This document shows, one piece after another, positions 29,666 to 38,335 of a DNA stretch of 64,000 nt. The notes beneath the pieces were generated by a model. That model had not been told where the DNA came from. It made no database searches and worked only from the letters and a program-made list of their open reading frames with translations. Position 1 is the first letter of the stretch. Each line of letters starts with the position of its first letter. The position numbers and the translations under genes were made by a program. Origin of the DNA: Shewanella sp. ANA-3 (GTDB lineage: Bacteria; Pseudomonadota; Gammaproteobacteria; Enterobacterales; Shewanellaceae). The DNA lies in the NCBI RefSeq assembly GCF_000203935.1, contig NC_008577.1, positions 3,348,001-3,412,000 of the forward strand, read 5' to 3'.

Positions 29666-29971
29666 TTAGCACTTCAACTTACCGGTGATAATTTGTGCAA
29701 ACATCACCCAATCTCCCATCAAACTGTACAAGGGATATTGGAATGTCGCGGGGCGATTATGCTCAAACACAAAGTGTCCCACCCAAGCAAAACCATATCC
29801 CACAAGGGGAATAAGCAGTAAAAGCCAACCATTTGCGGTAAGCAGCGCAGCGACGAATAACAGGAGCACCAGAATACTGCCAATAAAGTGCAATCGCCTA
29901 CAGCTCAAGTCCTGGTGCTGTGAGAGGTAAAAAGGATAAAACTCAGCGAAGGAGCGGTAGGGTTCATTCAT
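29666..29971 (-). CDS. Mpo1/DUF962-like membrane protein
   Basis: Start at 29971 gives 101 residues. The pattern SFAEFYPFYLSQHQDLSCRRLHFIG near the N-terminus, two membrane segments (about 30-65), and GHFVFEHNRPATFQYPLYSLMGDWVMF match the DUF962 family, related to yeast Mpo1, an iron-dependent dioxygenase of 2-hydroxy fatty acids. The His residues in HQDLSCRRLHF and GHFVFEHNRPA could bind metal. Whether the bacterial protein has this activity is unknown. It overlaps the upstream acetyltransferase by 8 bp. Confidence 0.8.
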   Translation of the reverse strand: MNEPYRSFAEFYPFYLSQHQDLSCRRLHFIGSILVLLLFVAALLTANGWLLLLIPLVGYGFAWVGHFVFEHNRPATFQYPLYSLMGDWVMFAQIITGKLKC

Positions 29972-30602
29972 CTTGTTGGACCGTGTAAAAGAGTAATTGT
30001 CCGGCCACATTGCCTATGCTCAATTCTCCGAGGGAGACAAAATCATGTTGCATAAATAACTGGCTATGGGCTTCTTGAGTAGTAAAGACCCCAATCCCCT
30101 CAAGTTCGGGCTGCTCATCACACCAACTTACTACGGCTTGCACAAGTTGATGGCCTAATCCCTTTCCCTGCGCATTGGGCGCAAGGGCAATAAATTGTAG
30201 GATCCCGCAGTGCTCGCTCGGTAGCAGCTCGACGATACTCGATTCTTTCTTCATCATCGCCTGGGTCGATTGCCAGCCCGTACCGAGCAACATCTTGAGT
30301 CGCCAGTGCCAATAGCGGCCCTCCCCGAGGGGCACTTCCTGAGTAACCACACAGGCAACACCGACTAAGCGCGTTTGATCAAACAGCCCGATTAAGGCTT
30401 GCTTTTCCTGCCATAGCGCATTCAACTCTTCACGGATTGCGGCGCGTAATTTTTGTTCGTAGGCGAATTTGTCTGAAGTGGATAAGGCATCCACAAAGAA
30501 AGGGTCGTCATGATAGGCGTTGTAGAGAATCGAAGCGGCGAGGCGTAAATCTTCGGCGGTGAGATAAACTGCACGGCACTCATCCAAGGTATTATTGTCC
30601 AT
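29964..30602 (-). CDS. GNAT family N-acetyltransferase
   Basis: A 212-residue GNAT protein. The acetyl-CoA binding motif is FIALAPNAQGKGLGHQLVQAV near residue 140 (Q/R-x-x-G-x-G/A form), preceded by an N-terminal helical part (LAASILYNAYHDDPFF). The substrate cannot be assigned. It overlaps the DUF962 gene by 8 bp, so the two are co-transcribed. Confidence 0.85.
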   Translation of the reverse strand: MDNNTLDECRAVYLTAEDLRLAASILYNAYHDDPFFVDALSTSDKFAYEQKLRAAIREELNALWQEKQALIGLFDQTRLVGVACVVTQEVPLGEGRYWHWRLKMLLGTGWQSTQAMMKKESSIVELLPSEHCGILQFIALAPNAQGKGLGHQLVQAVVSWCDEQPELEGIGVFTTQEAHSQLFMQHDFVSLGELSIGNVAGQLLFYTVQQDE

Positions 30603-30746
30603 TATTAGAATTCCTTGATTTAGATCACACTCTTAGGAGTAATAATCACTGTATCAAGGAAACAAAAAAGTGCAAATTTTAATCATAGATTGCATTTTTC
30701 AGTGAGTTGCATACCCTAGATAAAGGCACACAGAGAGGATGCGAGC

Positions 30747-30980
30747 ATGGATACCACGCCAGTCGATTTGAGTCATCTATTTGAACAGTTGGGATTAGCC
30801 AATCAAGCTCAAGCCATCAGCCAGTTTATTGCGACCCATCAACTTCCCCCTGAGACACACTTAACCGAAGCGCCATTTTGGACGCAGGCGCAAAAGAGTT
30901 TTCTGACCGAGGCATTAGAGGCCGATGCCCAGTGGACCGAACTTATCGAGCAGCTAGATGTGCAATTAAGAAAGCCCTAA
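30747..30980 (+). CDS. DUF2789 family small protein
   Basis: A 77-residue, mostly helical cytoplasmic protein. The pattern DLSHLFEQLGLANQAQAISQFIATHQL and APFWTQAQKSFLTEALEADAQW matches DUF2789, a short gammaproteobacterial family of unknown function. GAGAGGATGCGAGC lies just before the ATG. It stands alone between divergent and convergent neighbours. Confidence 0.82.
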   Translation: MDTTPVDLSHLFEQLGLANQAQAISQFIATHQLPPETHLTEAPFWTQAQKSFLTEALEADAQWTELIEQLDVQLRKP

Positions 30981-31029
30981 TAGTTTAGGGCTGACACTGA
31001 ACCACTTAATAGCGAGTTGCGTTGAGTCG

Positions 31030-31428
31030 TTAAATTTTGCTGTAAGCAGTGTCGCCCCACCCGACCAACACACTGTTACTTAAGACGATTGGTGTGCATT
31101 CATCCTTAGTGGTTTTACCGTCACTGTGGGTATGCTGGGTGCGATAGAAGAGTACCAACACTTCTTTATCGGCTTGGCCGTCTTTCTGCTGCAGATAAGA
31201 TTCGCTAAAATCCGAGGCGCCCATCAGGGTCATCACTTGGTCTTTGCTCATGCCAAGGCTGAGCTTAGTCAGATTATTGCGGTTTTTGTCCTGTGTTTTT
31301 TCCCAAGATTCGTTGCTATCCCACTTAGATTCACTGTCGCCGACATTGACCACACAACCGCTAAGACCTAAGCTTGCTAACCCTAAAAACGTGACCGCGA
31401 TGAGTTTGCGATTAATATTTGCGTTCAT
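31030..31428 (-). CDS. DUF3192-type lipoprotein
   Basis: Start at 31428 gives 132 residues with a lipoprotein signal peptide ending LSGC (Cys near residue 23). The mature part has LTKLSLGMSKDQVMTLMGASDFSES, a SmpA/OmlA-like BamE-type fold motif, and VLFYRTQHTHSDGKTTKDECTPIV, the pattern of DUF3192. It is probably anchored in the outer or inner membrane facing the periplasm. Earlier starts in the same frame would hide the signal peptide and are rejected. Confidence 0.85.
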   Translation of the reverse strand: MNANINRKLIAVTFLGLASLGLSGCVVNVGDSESKWDSNESWEKTQDKNRNNLTKLSLGMSKDQVMTLMGASDFSESYLQQKDGQADKEVLVLFYRTQHTHSDGKTTKDECTPIVLSNSVLVGWGDTAYSKI

Positions 31429-31575
31429 ATTATGACTTCCTGTGTACTTGTTATAAAAATGCTTAAAAAGCAAAATCAATGCCAAACAGCAATGCATTGA
31501 TTTATAAGAACTAAAATAACCACACCACAGTAAGTTAGTGAAAAATACGATATTCATTAAGGAATTTCACTTATT

Positions 31576-31959
31576 ATGAGTCCGATTGACCAAGTGTTAG
31601 CAGCAGCATGCGCACTCGAAGCCAGTGGTAAAACCCCAAGCCTTGCCCTGATAAAAAGCCGCGTCGGTAACAAAATCCCTATGCCGCTGTTAATCCAAGG
31701 ATTACAGCAGTTTAAATCGATACCCAAAGCCGAGCGTGAGCGTTTAGCGACCCAATCACAGCCCGTGGTTGAAGAGACACGCACCGCCGAAGCTTCGCCA
31801 CTCACAGTCACCACACTGGCGCAACAGTTAGCCCAGTTACAACAGGGCATTGAACAGGCACTCGCGTTAAAAAACAACGAGATCATGCAACTCAAAAATG
31901 AACTTATCGAGCTGAAACAACGTGTCACTCAACTCGAATCCCAAGGAAAATCCGCTTAA
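31576..31959 (+). CDS. Hypothetical protein with N-terminal HTH-like region and coiled coil
   Basis: A 127-residue protein I do not recognise by name. Residues 1-45 (DQVLAAACALEASGKTPSLA) resemble the helix-turn-helix start of KfrA-type DNA-binding proteins. Residues 75-122 form a clear coiled coil with Leu heptads (LAQLQQGIEQALALKNNEIM onward). Its stop shares a base with the next gene's ATG (TAATG), so it is coupled to the DUF2310 zinc-ribbon protein. A DNA-binding accessory role is a guess. Confidence 0.7.
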   Translation: MSPIDQVLAAACALEASGKTPSLALIKSRVGNKIPMPLLIQGLQQFKSIPKAERERLATQSQPVVEETRTAEASPLTVTTLAQQLAQLQQGIEQALALKNNEIMQLKNELIELKQRVTQLESQGKSA

Positions 31960-32732
31960 TGTTTGTCACCGAATTGCGCTTTGAATGCTTTGCCGATACC
32001 ACCATCAGTGCGGCAGAACGTGCCATCAATCAATTACTCGAAGCCTACCGCGCTAATGGCCAAATCCTTGGCCGCGAATTTGCCGTGGCCTTCAATGAGG
32101 GCGAATTCCGAGTACGCCTACTCACGCCTGAAAAAAACAGTTTGGCTCATCGTTATCACAGCCCTTGGGTGAAAAAAGCACTGGCAGAATTAACCGAGGC
32201 TAAGCTACTGGCGCCACGCGAAAAATTTATCGGTCAAGATATTAATTCTGAGGTGAGTAACACTGAGTCACCCAGTTGGCAACTGCTCTACACTAGCTAT
32301 GTACATATGTGCTCGCCCCTGCGAAGTGGCGATAACTTGCTGCCCATTCCGCTATACCAAATCCCCGCCACCTTTAATGGCGATCATAAACGGGTGATCC
32401 GCTGGCAAACCGAGTGGCAAGCCTGTGATGAGTTACAAATGGCGGCAGCCACTAAGGCAGAATTTGCCGCGCTGGAAGAATTATCCAGCCCAAACAGTGA
32501 TTTATTTAGAAGAGGTTGGGACTTACGCGGCCGAATCGAATACCTAACCAAAATCCCCACTTACTATTATTTGTATCGCGTCGGGGGGCAGGATCTGCAA
32601 TCCGAGTTAGCTCGCCCCTGCCCACGCTGTGGCAGTCACGACTGGAAACTCAATGAGCCGCTATTAGATATGTTCCACTTTCGCTGCGAACCTTGCCGCA
32701 TAGTGTCTAACTTGTCTTGGGATCATCAATAA
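31959..32732 (+). CDS. DUF2310 zinc-ribbon protein
   Basis: A 257-residue protein with a C-terminal zinc ribbon CPRCGSHDW...CEPCRIVS (four Cys, residues about 223-248). The N-terminal part (LRFECFADTTISAAERAINQLLEAYRANGQ in two stretches) matches DUF2310, described as zinc-ribbon proteins that may bind nucleic acid. It is translationally coupled to the coiled-coil protein before it. Function unknown. Confidence 0.82.
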   Translation: MFVTELRFECFADTTISAAERAINQLLEAYRANGQILGREFAVAFNEGEFRVRLLTPEKNSLAHRYHSPWVKKALAELTEAKLLAPREKFIGQDINSEVSNTESPSWQLLYTSYVHMCSPLRSGDNLLPIPLYQIPATFNGDHKRVIRWQTEWQACDELQMAAATKAEFAALEELSSPNSDLFRRGWDLRGRIEYLTKIPTYYYLYRVGGQDLQSELARPCPRCGSHDWKLNEPLLDMFHFRCEPCRIVSNLSWDHQ

Positions 32733-32839
32733 CTGACCCATTGATGAATGGCAAACTCGGCAGGCAAAATTGCCGAGCCGAGTTTGCGAAACAGGTTTGC
32801 AAGAGGCTTTTCAAGAGACCTTTGCACATTTCCCCGCGC

Positions 32840-33490
32840 TTAACGCTTACCTATCAGGTTGTGCCACATACGTTTAAAGCTGGCAACAATCCCCGGATGT
32901 TCAAGCGCTGGCATAGGCAATTCTTCATGTTTGACGGGCGGCGCGATACGTGGCGATAACGCCTCAATAAATTCAGCTAAACTCGGCGCCAATTGGGCAG
33001 AAGGAAGCTCGCCGGGAATTTCACCCCAGACACTGCCATCGGCATTATCGACAGTTAGCATCTTATCGCCCTCATCCAGCAAACCAATAAACCAAGTTGC
33101 TGGTTGCTTGAGCTTTTGCTTCATCATTAAGTGGCCGATGATATTTTGTTGCAGGGCATCAAAATCCGCCTCGTTCCATACCTGCAGTAATTCGCCCGTG
33201 CCCCATGGTGAATCAAATAACACGGGCGCCGCAAAATATTCACCATAAAAGTGATTGATATCAGGCCATAATGTTAGCTCAAGCGCATGTTCAACATTCG
33301 CAAAACTGCCAAGGTGTTCACGCTTAACGGGGAGCCAAGACACCGCCTCATCGGACGCTTCATCAAACTCACCTTGAATACACAAAGATGGCTCGCCCTG
33401 CGGGTAATATCGTGGTAATTCGCCTAAAGTTGATAGGTAGGATCGATGGTAATTATCTAAAAATTTATCGAGAGCAGGCAGACAAGACAC
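32840..33490 (-). CDS. syd: SecY-interacting protein Syd
   Basis: Syd is a peripheral protein on the cytoplasmic face of the inner membrane that binds SecY and checks the SecYEG complex. The 216-residue protein has the family features [16 protein letters not shown] near residue 30, [21 protein letters not shown] near 66, and [17 protein letters not shown] [18 protein letters not shown] near 148. It is divergent from queF, as in E. coli, with the starts only 60 bp apart. The C-terminus is longer than E. coli Syd by a basic tail. Confidence 0.92.
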   Translation of the reverse strand: MSCLPALDKFLDNYHRSYLSTLGELPRYYPQGEPSLCIQGEFDEASDEAVSWLPVKREHLGSFANVEHALELTLWPDINHFYGEYFAAPVLFDSPWGTGELLQVWNEADFDALQQNIIGHLMMKQKLKQPATWFIGLLDEGDKMLTVDNADGSVWGEIPGELPSAQLAPSLAEFIEALSPRIAPPVKHEELPMPALEHPGIVASFKRMWHNLIGKR

Positions 33491-33549
33491 TTAAGCACAA
33501 TCCAATTTCGGGTATAATGTGCGCCTATTTTGACATGGAAACAGTATTG

Positions 33550-34410
33550 ATGACACACAATCACGATCCCTATAGTGATGCAAAAGAGCTTGCCGGCCTA
33601 ACCTTAGGTAAAGCCACGGATTACCAAGCCGAGTATGATGCGTCGCTGCTGCAAGGGGTTCCTCGCTCACTTAACCGTAACGCTATCAACCTCACGGCGG
33701 AAAGTTTGCCTTTCCACGGAGCCGATATCTGGACGGCCTATGAGTTGTCATGGCTAAACGCCAAGGGTAAACCTATGGTGGCTATTGCCGACATTCAGCT
33801 AAGCCATGAAAGCCAAAATCTGATCGAGTCAAAATCCTTCAAACTGTATTTAAACAGTTTTAACCAAACCAAGTTCGACAATATCGACGCCGTGCAAAAA
33901 ACCTTAGTGCAGGATCTGAGTGAATGCGCCCAAGGCCAAGTCACAGTGAAGATTATTGAGCCTAAGAGTTTTGGTATTCAACGCGTCGTCGAGCTGCCAG
34001 GCACTTGCATTGACGATCTGGATATCGAAGTCAGCGACTATGACTTTAATCCCGATTATCTTGAAAACAGCACAGATGACAAACAGATTGTTGCCGAAAC
34101 ACTCAATTCTAATCTGTTGAAATCAAACTGCTTAATCACCTCTCAGCCGGACTGGGGCAGTGTGATGATCCGTTATCAAGGGCCTAAAATCGATCGCGAA
34201 AAGTTACTGCGCTATTTGATTTCGTTCCGTCAGCACAACGAGTTCCATGAGCAGTGTGTAGAGCGGATTTTTGTCGATTTAAAACATTACTGCCACTGCA
34301 CTAAGTTAACCGTTTACGCCCGCTATACCCGTCGCGGCGGCTTAGACATTAACCCTTACCGCAGTGATTTTGAGCACCCAGGCGAGAGCCACCGCTTAGC
34401 AAGACAGTAA
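33550..34410 (+). CDS. queF: NADPH-dependent 7-cyano-7-deazaguanine reductase
   Basis: QueF reduces preQ0 to preQ1 in queuosine tRNA modification. Start at 33550 gives 286 residues and the usual N-terminus before [20 protein letters not shown]; starts upstream overlap syd and are rejected. It is the long two-domain type: [15 protein letters not shown] (about residues 93-107) is the QueF motif, the catalytic Cys lies in [13 protein letters not shown] near 190, and [11 protein letters not shown] near 230 closes the NADPH site. Confidence 0.96.
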   Translation: MTHNHDPYSDAKELAGLTLGKATDYQAEYDASLLQGVPRSLNRNAINLTAESLPFHGADIWTAYELSWLNAKGKPMVAIADIQLSHESQNLIESKSFKLYLNSFNQTKFDNIDAVQKTLVQDLSECAQGQVTVKIIEPKSFGIQRVVELPGTCIDDLDIEVSDYDFNPDYLENSTDDKQIVAETLNSNLLKSNCLITSQPDWGSVMIRYQGPKIDREKLLRYLISFRQHNEFHEQCVERIFVDLKHYCHCTKLTVYARYTRRGGLDINPYRSDFEHPGESHRLARQ

Positions 34411-34424
34411 TCAACTTGTAGCAA

Positions 34425-34453
34425 AAAGCCCTGAGTAATCAGGGCTTTTTTAT
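34425..34453 (+). terminator. queF terminator
   Basis: AAAAAGCCCTGAGTAATCAG (34424 on) continues into GGCTTTTTT: stem AGCCCTGA with TCAGGGCT, then a T-run, 15 bp past the queF stop. A-rich on the other side, so it may also work for the convergent spo0M-like gene. Confidence 0.85.
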
Positions 34454-34504
34454 TGTCTGTTGTAAGCTATTCTACCAAGCTCACAACACAAACTGTCCCC
34501 GCAC

Positions 34505-35245
34505 TTAAGCCAAATTCGCCCTAAAAATCTCTTGTACTTGGCTCAACGTGGCATTGTTTGGCAGGCTGAAATACAAGTAACCATCGCCACGGAATGCGCG
34601 GTCAAGCTCAAGCAACACATGGGTTTGCTCGGCATCGCACACCAGAGAAACCTCTATCTCACGCAAACGATTAAAGCCCATATTGCGCGGCTTAAACTCT
34701 AGCTCTTGGTAACAACCCGAAGTGGAACGAAAGGCGCGCGTATTGAGGAAACCTTGCTCCACATCGGCTTTCACCAACACAAAACCAAGGGCATCCATCG
34801 CCTTTAACACATGCTCGGCAATCGCCGTTGGCATAATGACCAGCGCATCGATATCGCTAGGGTCGAGCGCGGTATCTATGTCCACTCCCGTTTGTAGCCA
34901 TACTTGGGATTGATTATTGCGCACTGGGAGCTGAGTAAAAGGGGTTTCGGGGTGCAATTTACCTGAAAACGGGATCTCGCGAATTTCACCCGCTTGAATT
35001 TCAAAGGACTCAGTTAAGCGCCAGCTCGCCAAGCGATGGTTCTTAAAATAGTCGCCGTTATCGCTGCTCACTTTCACCTTAGTCATTAGGGCTAAGTCGA
35101 GGCCGGAGATCTGCTGCGGCACATTACCGCCTTTAACGACGATAGTGGCATGAAAGATTTGACCTGGCAGCAGTCGATTATCAATTAATTGGGTATCGAC
35201 CGTCGCACCACCGATACCGACGGAGGCCAGCAGTTTTTTAAACAT
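34505..35245 (-). CDS. Spo0M/SpoOM-like arrestin-fold protein
   Basis: A 246-residue protein with the start MFKKLLASVGIGGATVDTQL typical of the Spo0M family, named from a Bacillus sporulation-control protein but widespread in non-sporulating bacteria. The sequence is beta-rich (LPGQIFHATIVVKGGNVPQQ), consistent with the arrestin-like fold. The end has RAFRGDGYLYFSLPNNATL, also typical. The molecular role in proteobacteria is not known. It is next to a lipoprotein gene on the same strand, 61 bp downstream of it. Confidence 0.85.
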   Translation of the reverse strand: MFKKLLASVGIGGATVDTQLIDNRLLPGQIFHATIVVKGGNVPQQISGLDLALMTKVKVSSDNGDYFKNHRLASWRLTESFEIQAGEIREIPFSGKLHPETPFTQLPVRNNQSQVWLQTGVDIDTALDPSDIDALVIMPTAIAEHVLKAMDALGFVLVKADVEQGFLNTRAFRSTSGCYQELEFKPRNMGFNRLREIEVSLVCDAEQTHVLLELDRAFRGDGYLYFSLPNNATLSQVQEIFRANLA

Positions 35246-35306
35246 GGTATTTCCTTATGTTGCTAATGCTGCACCGATAAGCAGCCCTAATACAGCGTTT
35301 ATTCAG

Positions 35307-35828
35307 TTAATTCGCAGATTTGCACTCGAGCAATAATTGCTGGAAATGCGCGCCTAAATCCTGCTGAGCAAATTGTTCACTGGCGAGTGCCATTTGCTTA
35401 AGGCTTTGCATGGCTTGCTCGACGCCCTGCTGTTCGATCAAGCTTTTGGCATAGGCCGCCGCATCCGCGCCCTTTTGTAACAGGCTTGCGACTTGATCGA
35501 AACTCACCTCTTGTTCCATCACCTTCTGTAAATCGCCAAGCAATTCCGCCACCTTGGCTGACTCCACTAAGGCGCCTTCGACACTCACTAATTTACCTAG
35601 GGGATCTTGGCTGAGCTTTTCGGCCACACAGGCAGACACAGTGCCCGCCGCCGCACTTTGGGCGACCACATCGAGCCCGCGGCTGCGGATTTGCTCAACC
35701 ACTTGTTGTAGTTGGGGATCTTGAGCAAGCCATGCCTGCTCTAATTGCTGTTTTTCATCGCCACCAAAGTAACCACAGCCACCGAGCAGTAGCAAAGTGG
35801 TGGTCGATAAAAGGCATTTGAATTTCAT
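35307..35828 (-). CDS. Hypothetical lipoprotein
   Basis: A 173-residue protein from the ATG at 35828. The signal peptide ends in the lipobox LLGGC (Cys near residue 18), so it is a lipoprotein. The rest is helical, rich in Gln, Ala and Leu, with two further Cys. I do not recognise the family. A TTG three codons upstream is a less likely start. The gene shares strand with the Spo0M-like gene downstream. Confidence 0.7.
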   Translation of the reverse strand: MKFKCLLSTTTLLLLGGCGYFGGDEKQQLEQAWLAQDPQLQQVVEQIRSRGLDVVAQSAAAGTVSACVAEKLSQDPLGKLVSVEGALVESAKVAELLGDLQKVMEQEVSFDQVASLLQKGADAAAYAKSLIEQQGVEQAMQSLKQMALASEQFAQQDLGAHFQQLLLECKSAN

Positions 35829-35837
35829 GATTAACAA

Positions 35838-36086
35838 CCTTGTCAGTGAGTTCTCTGGCGTGACTATAGCGAGCTAGGTTTAATCCAAAATGAAATATGA
35901 ACGGAGGAATAACAAAGTCAGTGAAGGGGCAAGAAACTGAATTAAAAGCAGTAATTCAAAGCACTAAATTCTAAGCACTTATTAAAAGTGCTCATTTAAA
36001 GCACTCATTAAAAGTACTTTTAAAAGGTTTGCGCAAAGCAGTTATTCAAGAACGAAGGCTGTCCAAGCCTTAGTGCGAAGGCCGTA
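35838..36086. repeat. AT-rich spacer with imperfect repeats downstream of pfaE
   Basis: Gap of about 250 bp between the lipoprotein and pfaE. It holds imperfect tandem copies of a 25-bp unit, AAGCACTTATTAAAAGTGCT (35973-35992) and AAGCACTCATTAAAAGTACT (35999-36018), with a partial AAAGCACT at 35958. The first copy is itself a perfect hairpin (7-bp stem). A small inverted repeat AAGGCT/AGCCTT (36055-36071) just after the pfaE stop may be its terminator, with a weak T-tract. Confidence 0.65.
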
Positions 36087-37085
36087 CTAGATAACCGAGC
36101 ATGCCGCCAGTAGTGCCGTGATACTGGTCAGCTGCATCGAAATAGTCGCTTTAGCCAACCTGTCACTATGCACTAAGCTGTCACCAAACACTAAACTGAG
36201 TCCAAAACGATATTCCTCATCAAGTCGGCCAAAATAACTCTGCCAATGTTGGGCATGGGAGCTTGTGACTTTCTGTGCAGTTTCAGGTTCAATCAGCAGC
36301 CTAATATTGGAATAAAGTGGAATACGCGATGGGAGTTGAAGATAAGAACAGGACATAGCTTGGCTCGTTGAAACAAAGTTATCTCGCTGCTTAAGTTCAA
36401 CCCAGTTAAGGGTTTCGACAGTTTGCTGCACGCCATCATCAAGCATCAGCAAACTGTTTGACGCTAAATCAAAGGCAAAGGATTTCAGGGACTGTGCTAG
36501 GCCCAAGCCCGTTGCCTTGATGTAGGATTCCTTAAGTGCCCAAAGGTCAAAAAAGCGCTGCCGCTGCGCATCTTCACCTTCAAGGGCTAATAAGCCTTCG
36601 GCCTCGATAGGGGAAAAATAATGATTCAGGATCGGGTAAATATGAGTGCTGGCGCGGGAGCGCTCGATATCCACACCCAAGCCTAAACGGGGCAACGTGG
36701 TGTTAGCGGTTGCGTCCGAGTCATCGTCTTGCGCCAAGGCAATCAACAACCAGTCGCCACTGTGGCTTAAGTTAAACTCAATGCCAGTGCTTAGAAACTG
36801 CTCATGGCTGAGGCTCGGCTTGCCCTTTGTCCCATACTCAAAACACCAATCTTGGGGCGCTATGTGTCGTTGGGGGGAGTAAGGTGAAGATCCACCGCGA
36901 GATGGCAGTCCTTGAGATAAGACGCAGCGCAGTGCCGCTCGCACCAATAAACCGTTCATTTGCGCCTTGGGCGCCCGGTAACGCGCTACTTTAGCGCGCT
37001 CGTCCTCAGTCAAGAGCGCCATACACGCATTCGTGCTGGCTACATCCATTTCGGTTAATGGAATAAAAAAAAGCTCAATATTCAT
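36087..37085 (-). CDS. pfaE: 4'-phosphopantetheinyl transferase PfaE
   Basis: PfaE attaches the phosphopantetheine arm to the ACP domains of the polyunsaturated fatty acid synthase; without it the complex is inactive. The 332-residue protein has the Sfp-type motifs GLGVDIERSRAS near residue 143 and WALKESYIKATGLGL near 185, with conserved Asp and Glu/Lys. It is divergent from pfaR, in the arrangement known from Shewanella EPA clusters. The product must act on the five ACPs of PfaA. No other ACP-activating enzyme is in the window. Confidence 0.93.
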   Translation of the reverse strand: MNIELFFIPLTEMDVASTNACMALLTEDERAKVARYRAPKAQMNGLLVRAALRCVLSQGLPSRGGSSPYSPQRHIAPQDWCFEYGTKGKPSLSHEQFLSTGIEFNLSHSGDWLLIALAQDDDSDATANTTLPRLGLGVDIERSRASTHIYPILNHYFSPIEAEGLLALEGEDAQRQRFFDLWALKESYIKATGLGLAQSLKSFAFDLASNSLLMLDDGVQQTVETLNWVELKQRDNFVSTSQAMSCSYLQLPSRIPLYSNIRLLIEPETAQKVTSSHAQHWQSYFGRLDEEYRFGLSLVFGDSLVHSDRLAKATISMQLTSITALLAACSVI

Positions 37086-37465
37086 TAATTTATTCCAACA
37101 ACACTTGAGTTTAACGGCAGCCCTATTCTACTCAGTTCTGCTCGCCTGACGAGCAGTATCTTAATTTTGTTTCTAATCTTATGAATTTAAATGGCTCTTT
37201 AAACTTAAACCCTGTGCTAAACCAGAGTTTTACTTCCTTGAACACGATCATTTGATCATTAAAAAACCATTTCAAGTCCCATATGATTGTATCGAGCCGA
37301 AACCTCAGGTAATCTGCATCACCATTGTGCGTAATAAAACACATAGCTCACGGGTTTTAAGCCTAGATTAAGCATGAGTCCACACTCCGCTTTTGCTGGC
37401 AAGTTTAAGCAGTCCCGATAGATTATGTTGGATGAAAATAATAAAGATGGGACAGCACTAACAAG
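37086..37465. promoter_or_regulatory. pfaE-pfaR divergent intergenic region
   Basis: About 380 bp without a convincing gene; it must hold the promoters of pfaE and the pfaR-ABC operon. Two dyads are visible: CTGCTCG-CCTGA-CGAGCAG (37138-37156), 52 bp upstream of the pfaE start, and GATCATTTGATCATT near 37248, a near-palindrome that could be an operator. No promoter consensus is clear enough to call. Frames in this interval are short and atypical. Confidence 0.5.
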
Positions 37466-38335
37466 ATGAGTTCTCGAAAAGTGGGTACTCAAGCCGCGGA
37501 TCATGCTCAGGCTGATAAGCCAAACTCGGAGCACAAATCCGCCCCCAAAACGGCTAGGCACCGCAATGCCACAACCACGCCGGAGATGCGACACTTTATT
37601 CAGCAATCTGAATTAAGTGTGAGTCAGCTTGCCAAAATTTTAAATATTACTGAAGCGACCGTGCGTAAATGGCGCAAGCGCGAGTCGGTAAACGACAGCC
37701 CGAATACCCCGCATCACCTCAATACCACCCTCACGCCGATGGAAGAATACGTGGTAGTGGGACTGAGATATCAGCTTAAACTGCCATTAGATAGGCTGCT
37801 CAAGGCCACTCAAACCTTTATCAACCCCAATGTGTCCCGCTCGGGATTAGCCCGCTGCCTTAAGCGTTATGGAGTTTCGCGCCTCGATGAGTTTGATCAA
37901 GAGCTCGTGCCAAAACAATATTTTAATCAATTACCTATCAGCCAAGGCAGCGATGTTCAGACCTACACGGTTAACTCCGAAACCTTGGCCAAGGCGCTTG
38001 CCCTGCCAAGTACCGATGGCGATACCGTAGTGCAAGTGGTGTCCCTCACCCTGCCGCCGCAATTGACCGAGGCCGAACCTAAATCGGTACTCCTTGGCAT
38101 AGATAGCAAGGCAGATTGGATTTATATCGATATTTATCAAGACAGTAACACCCAAGCGGCCAATCGCTACATCGCCTACGTGCTGAAAGATGGGCCGTTT
38201 CATCTGCGTAAATTGCTGGTACGCAACTACCACACTTTTTTAGCCCGCTTTCCTGGCGTACAAACCCCAAAAGCCATCGCTAAATCCCTTAATAAGGCAA
38301 CGGCCAAACGCTTTGCCAGTGGAGACTCGTTATGA
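37466..38335 (+). CDS. pfaR: EPA cluster regulator PfaR (transposase-like)
   Basis: The gene heading pfa clusters in Shewanella and relatives, reported to promote pfa expression. The 289-residue protein has a helix-turn-helix (LSVSQLAKILNITEATVRKW, about 50-69). Then comes a stretch (TTLTPMEEYVVVGLRYQLKL, then INPNVSRSGLARCLKRYGVS) that closely matches the N-terminal DNA-binding part of IS481-family transposases. The C-terminal part (LLGIDSKADWIYIDIYQDSN...) recalls an integrase core, but the acidic motif TDNG is replaced by VRNYHTF and the protein ends early. It looks like a domesticated transposase used as a regulator. It overlaps pfaA by 4 bp. Confidence 0.85.
   Translation: MSSRKVGTQAADHAQADKPNSEHKSAPKTARHRNATTTPEMRHFIQQSELSVSQLAKILNITEATVRKWRKRESVNDSPNTPHHLNTTLTPMEEYVVVGLRYQLKLPLDRLLKATQTFINPNVSRSGLARCLKRYGVSRLDEFDQELVPKQYFNQLPISQGSDVQTYTVNSETLAKALALPSTDGDTVVQVVSLTLPPQLTEAEPKSVLLGIDSKADWIYIDIYQDSNTQAANRYIAYVLKDGPFHLRKLLVRNYHTFLARFPGVQTPKAIAKSLNKATAKRFASGDSL

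Noticed and set aside
33388..33549. N-terminal extension of QueF
   Set aside because: It overlaps the divergent syd gene, and the known QueF N-terminus begins near MTHNHDP.
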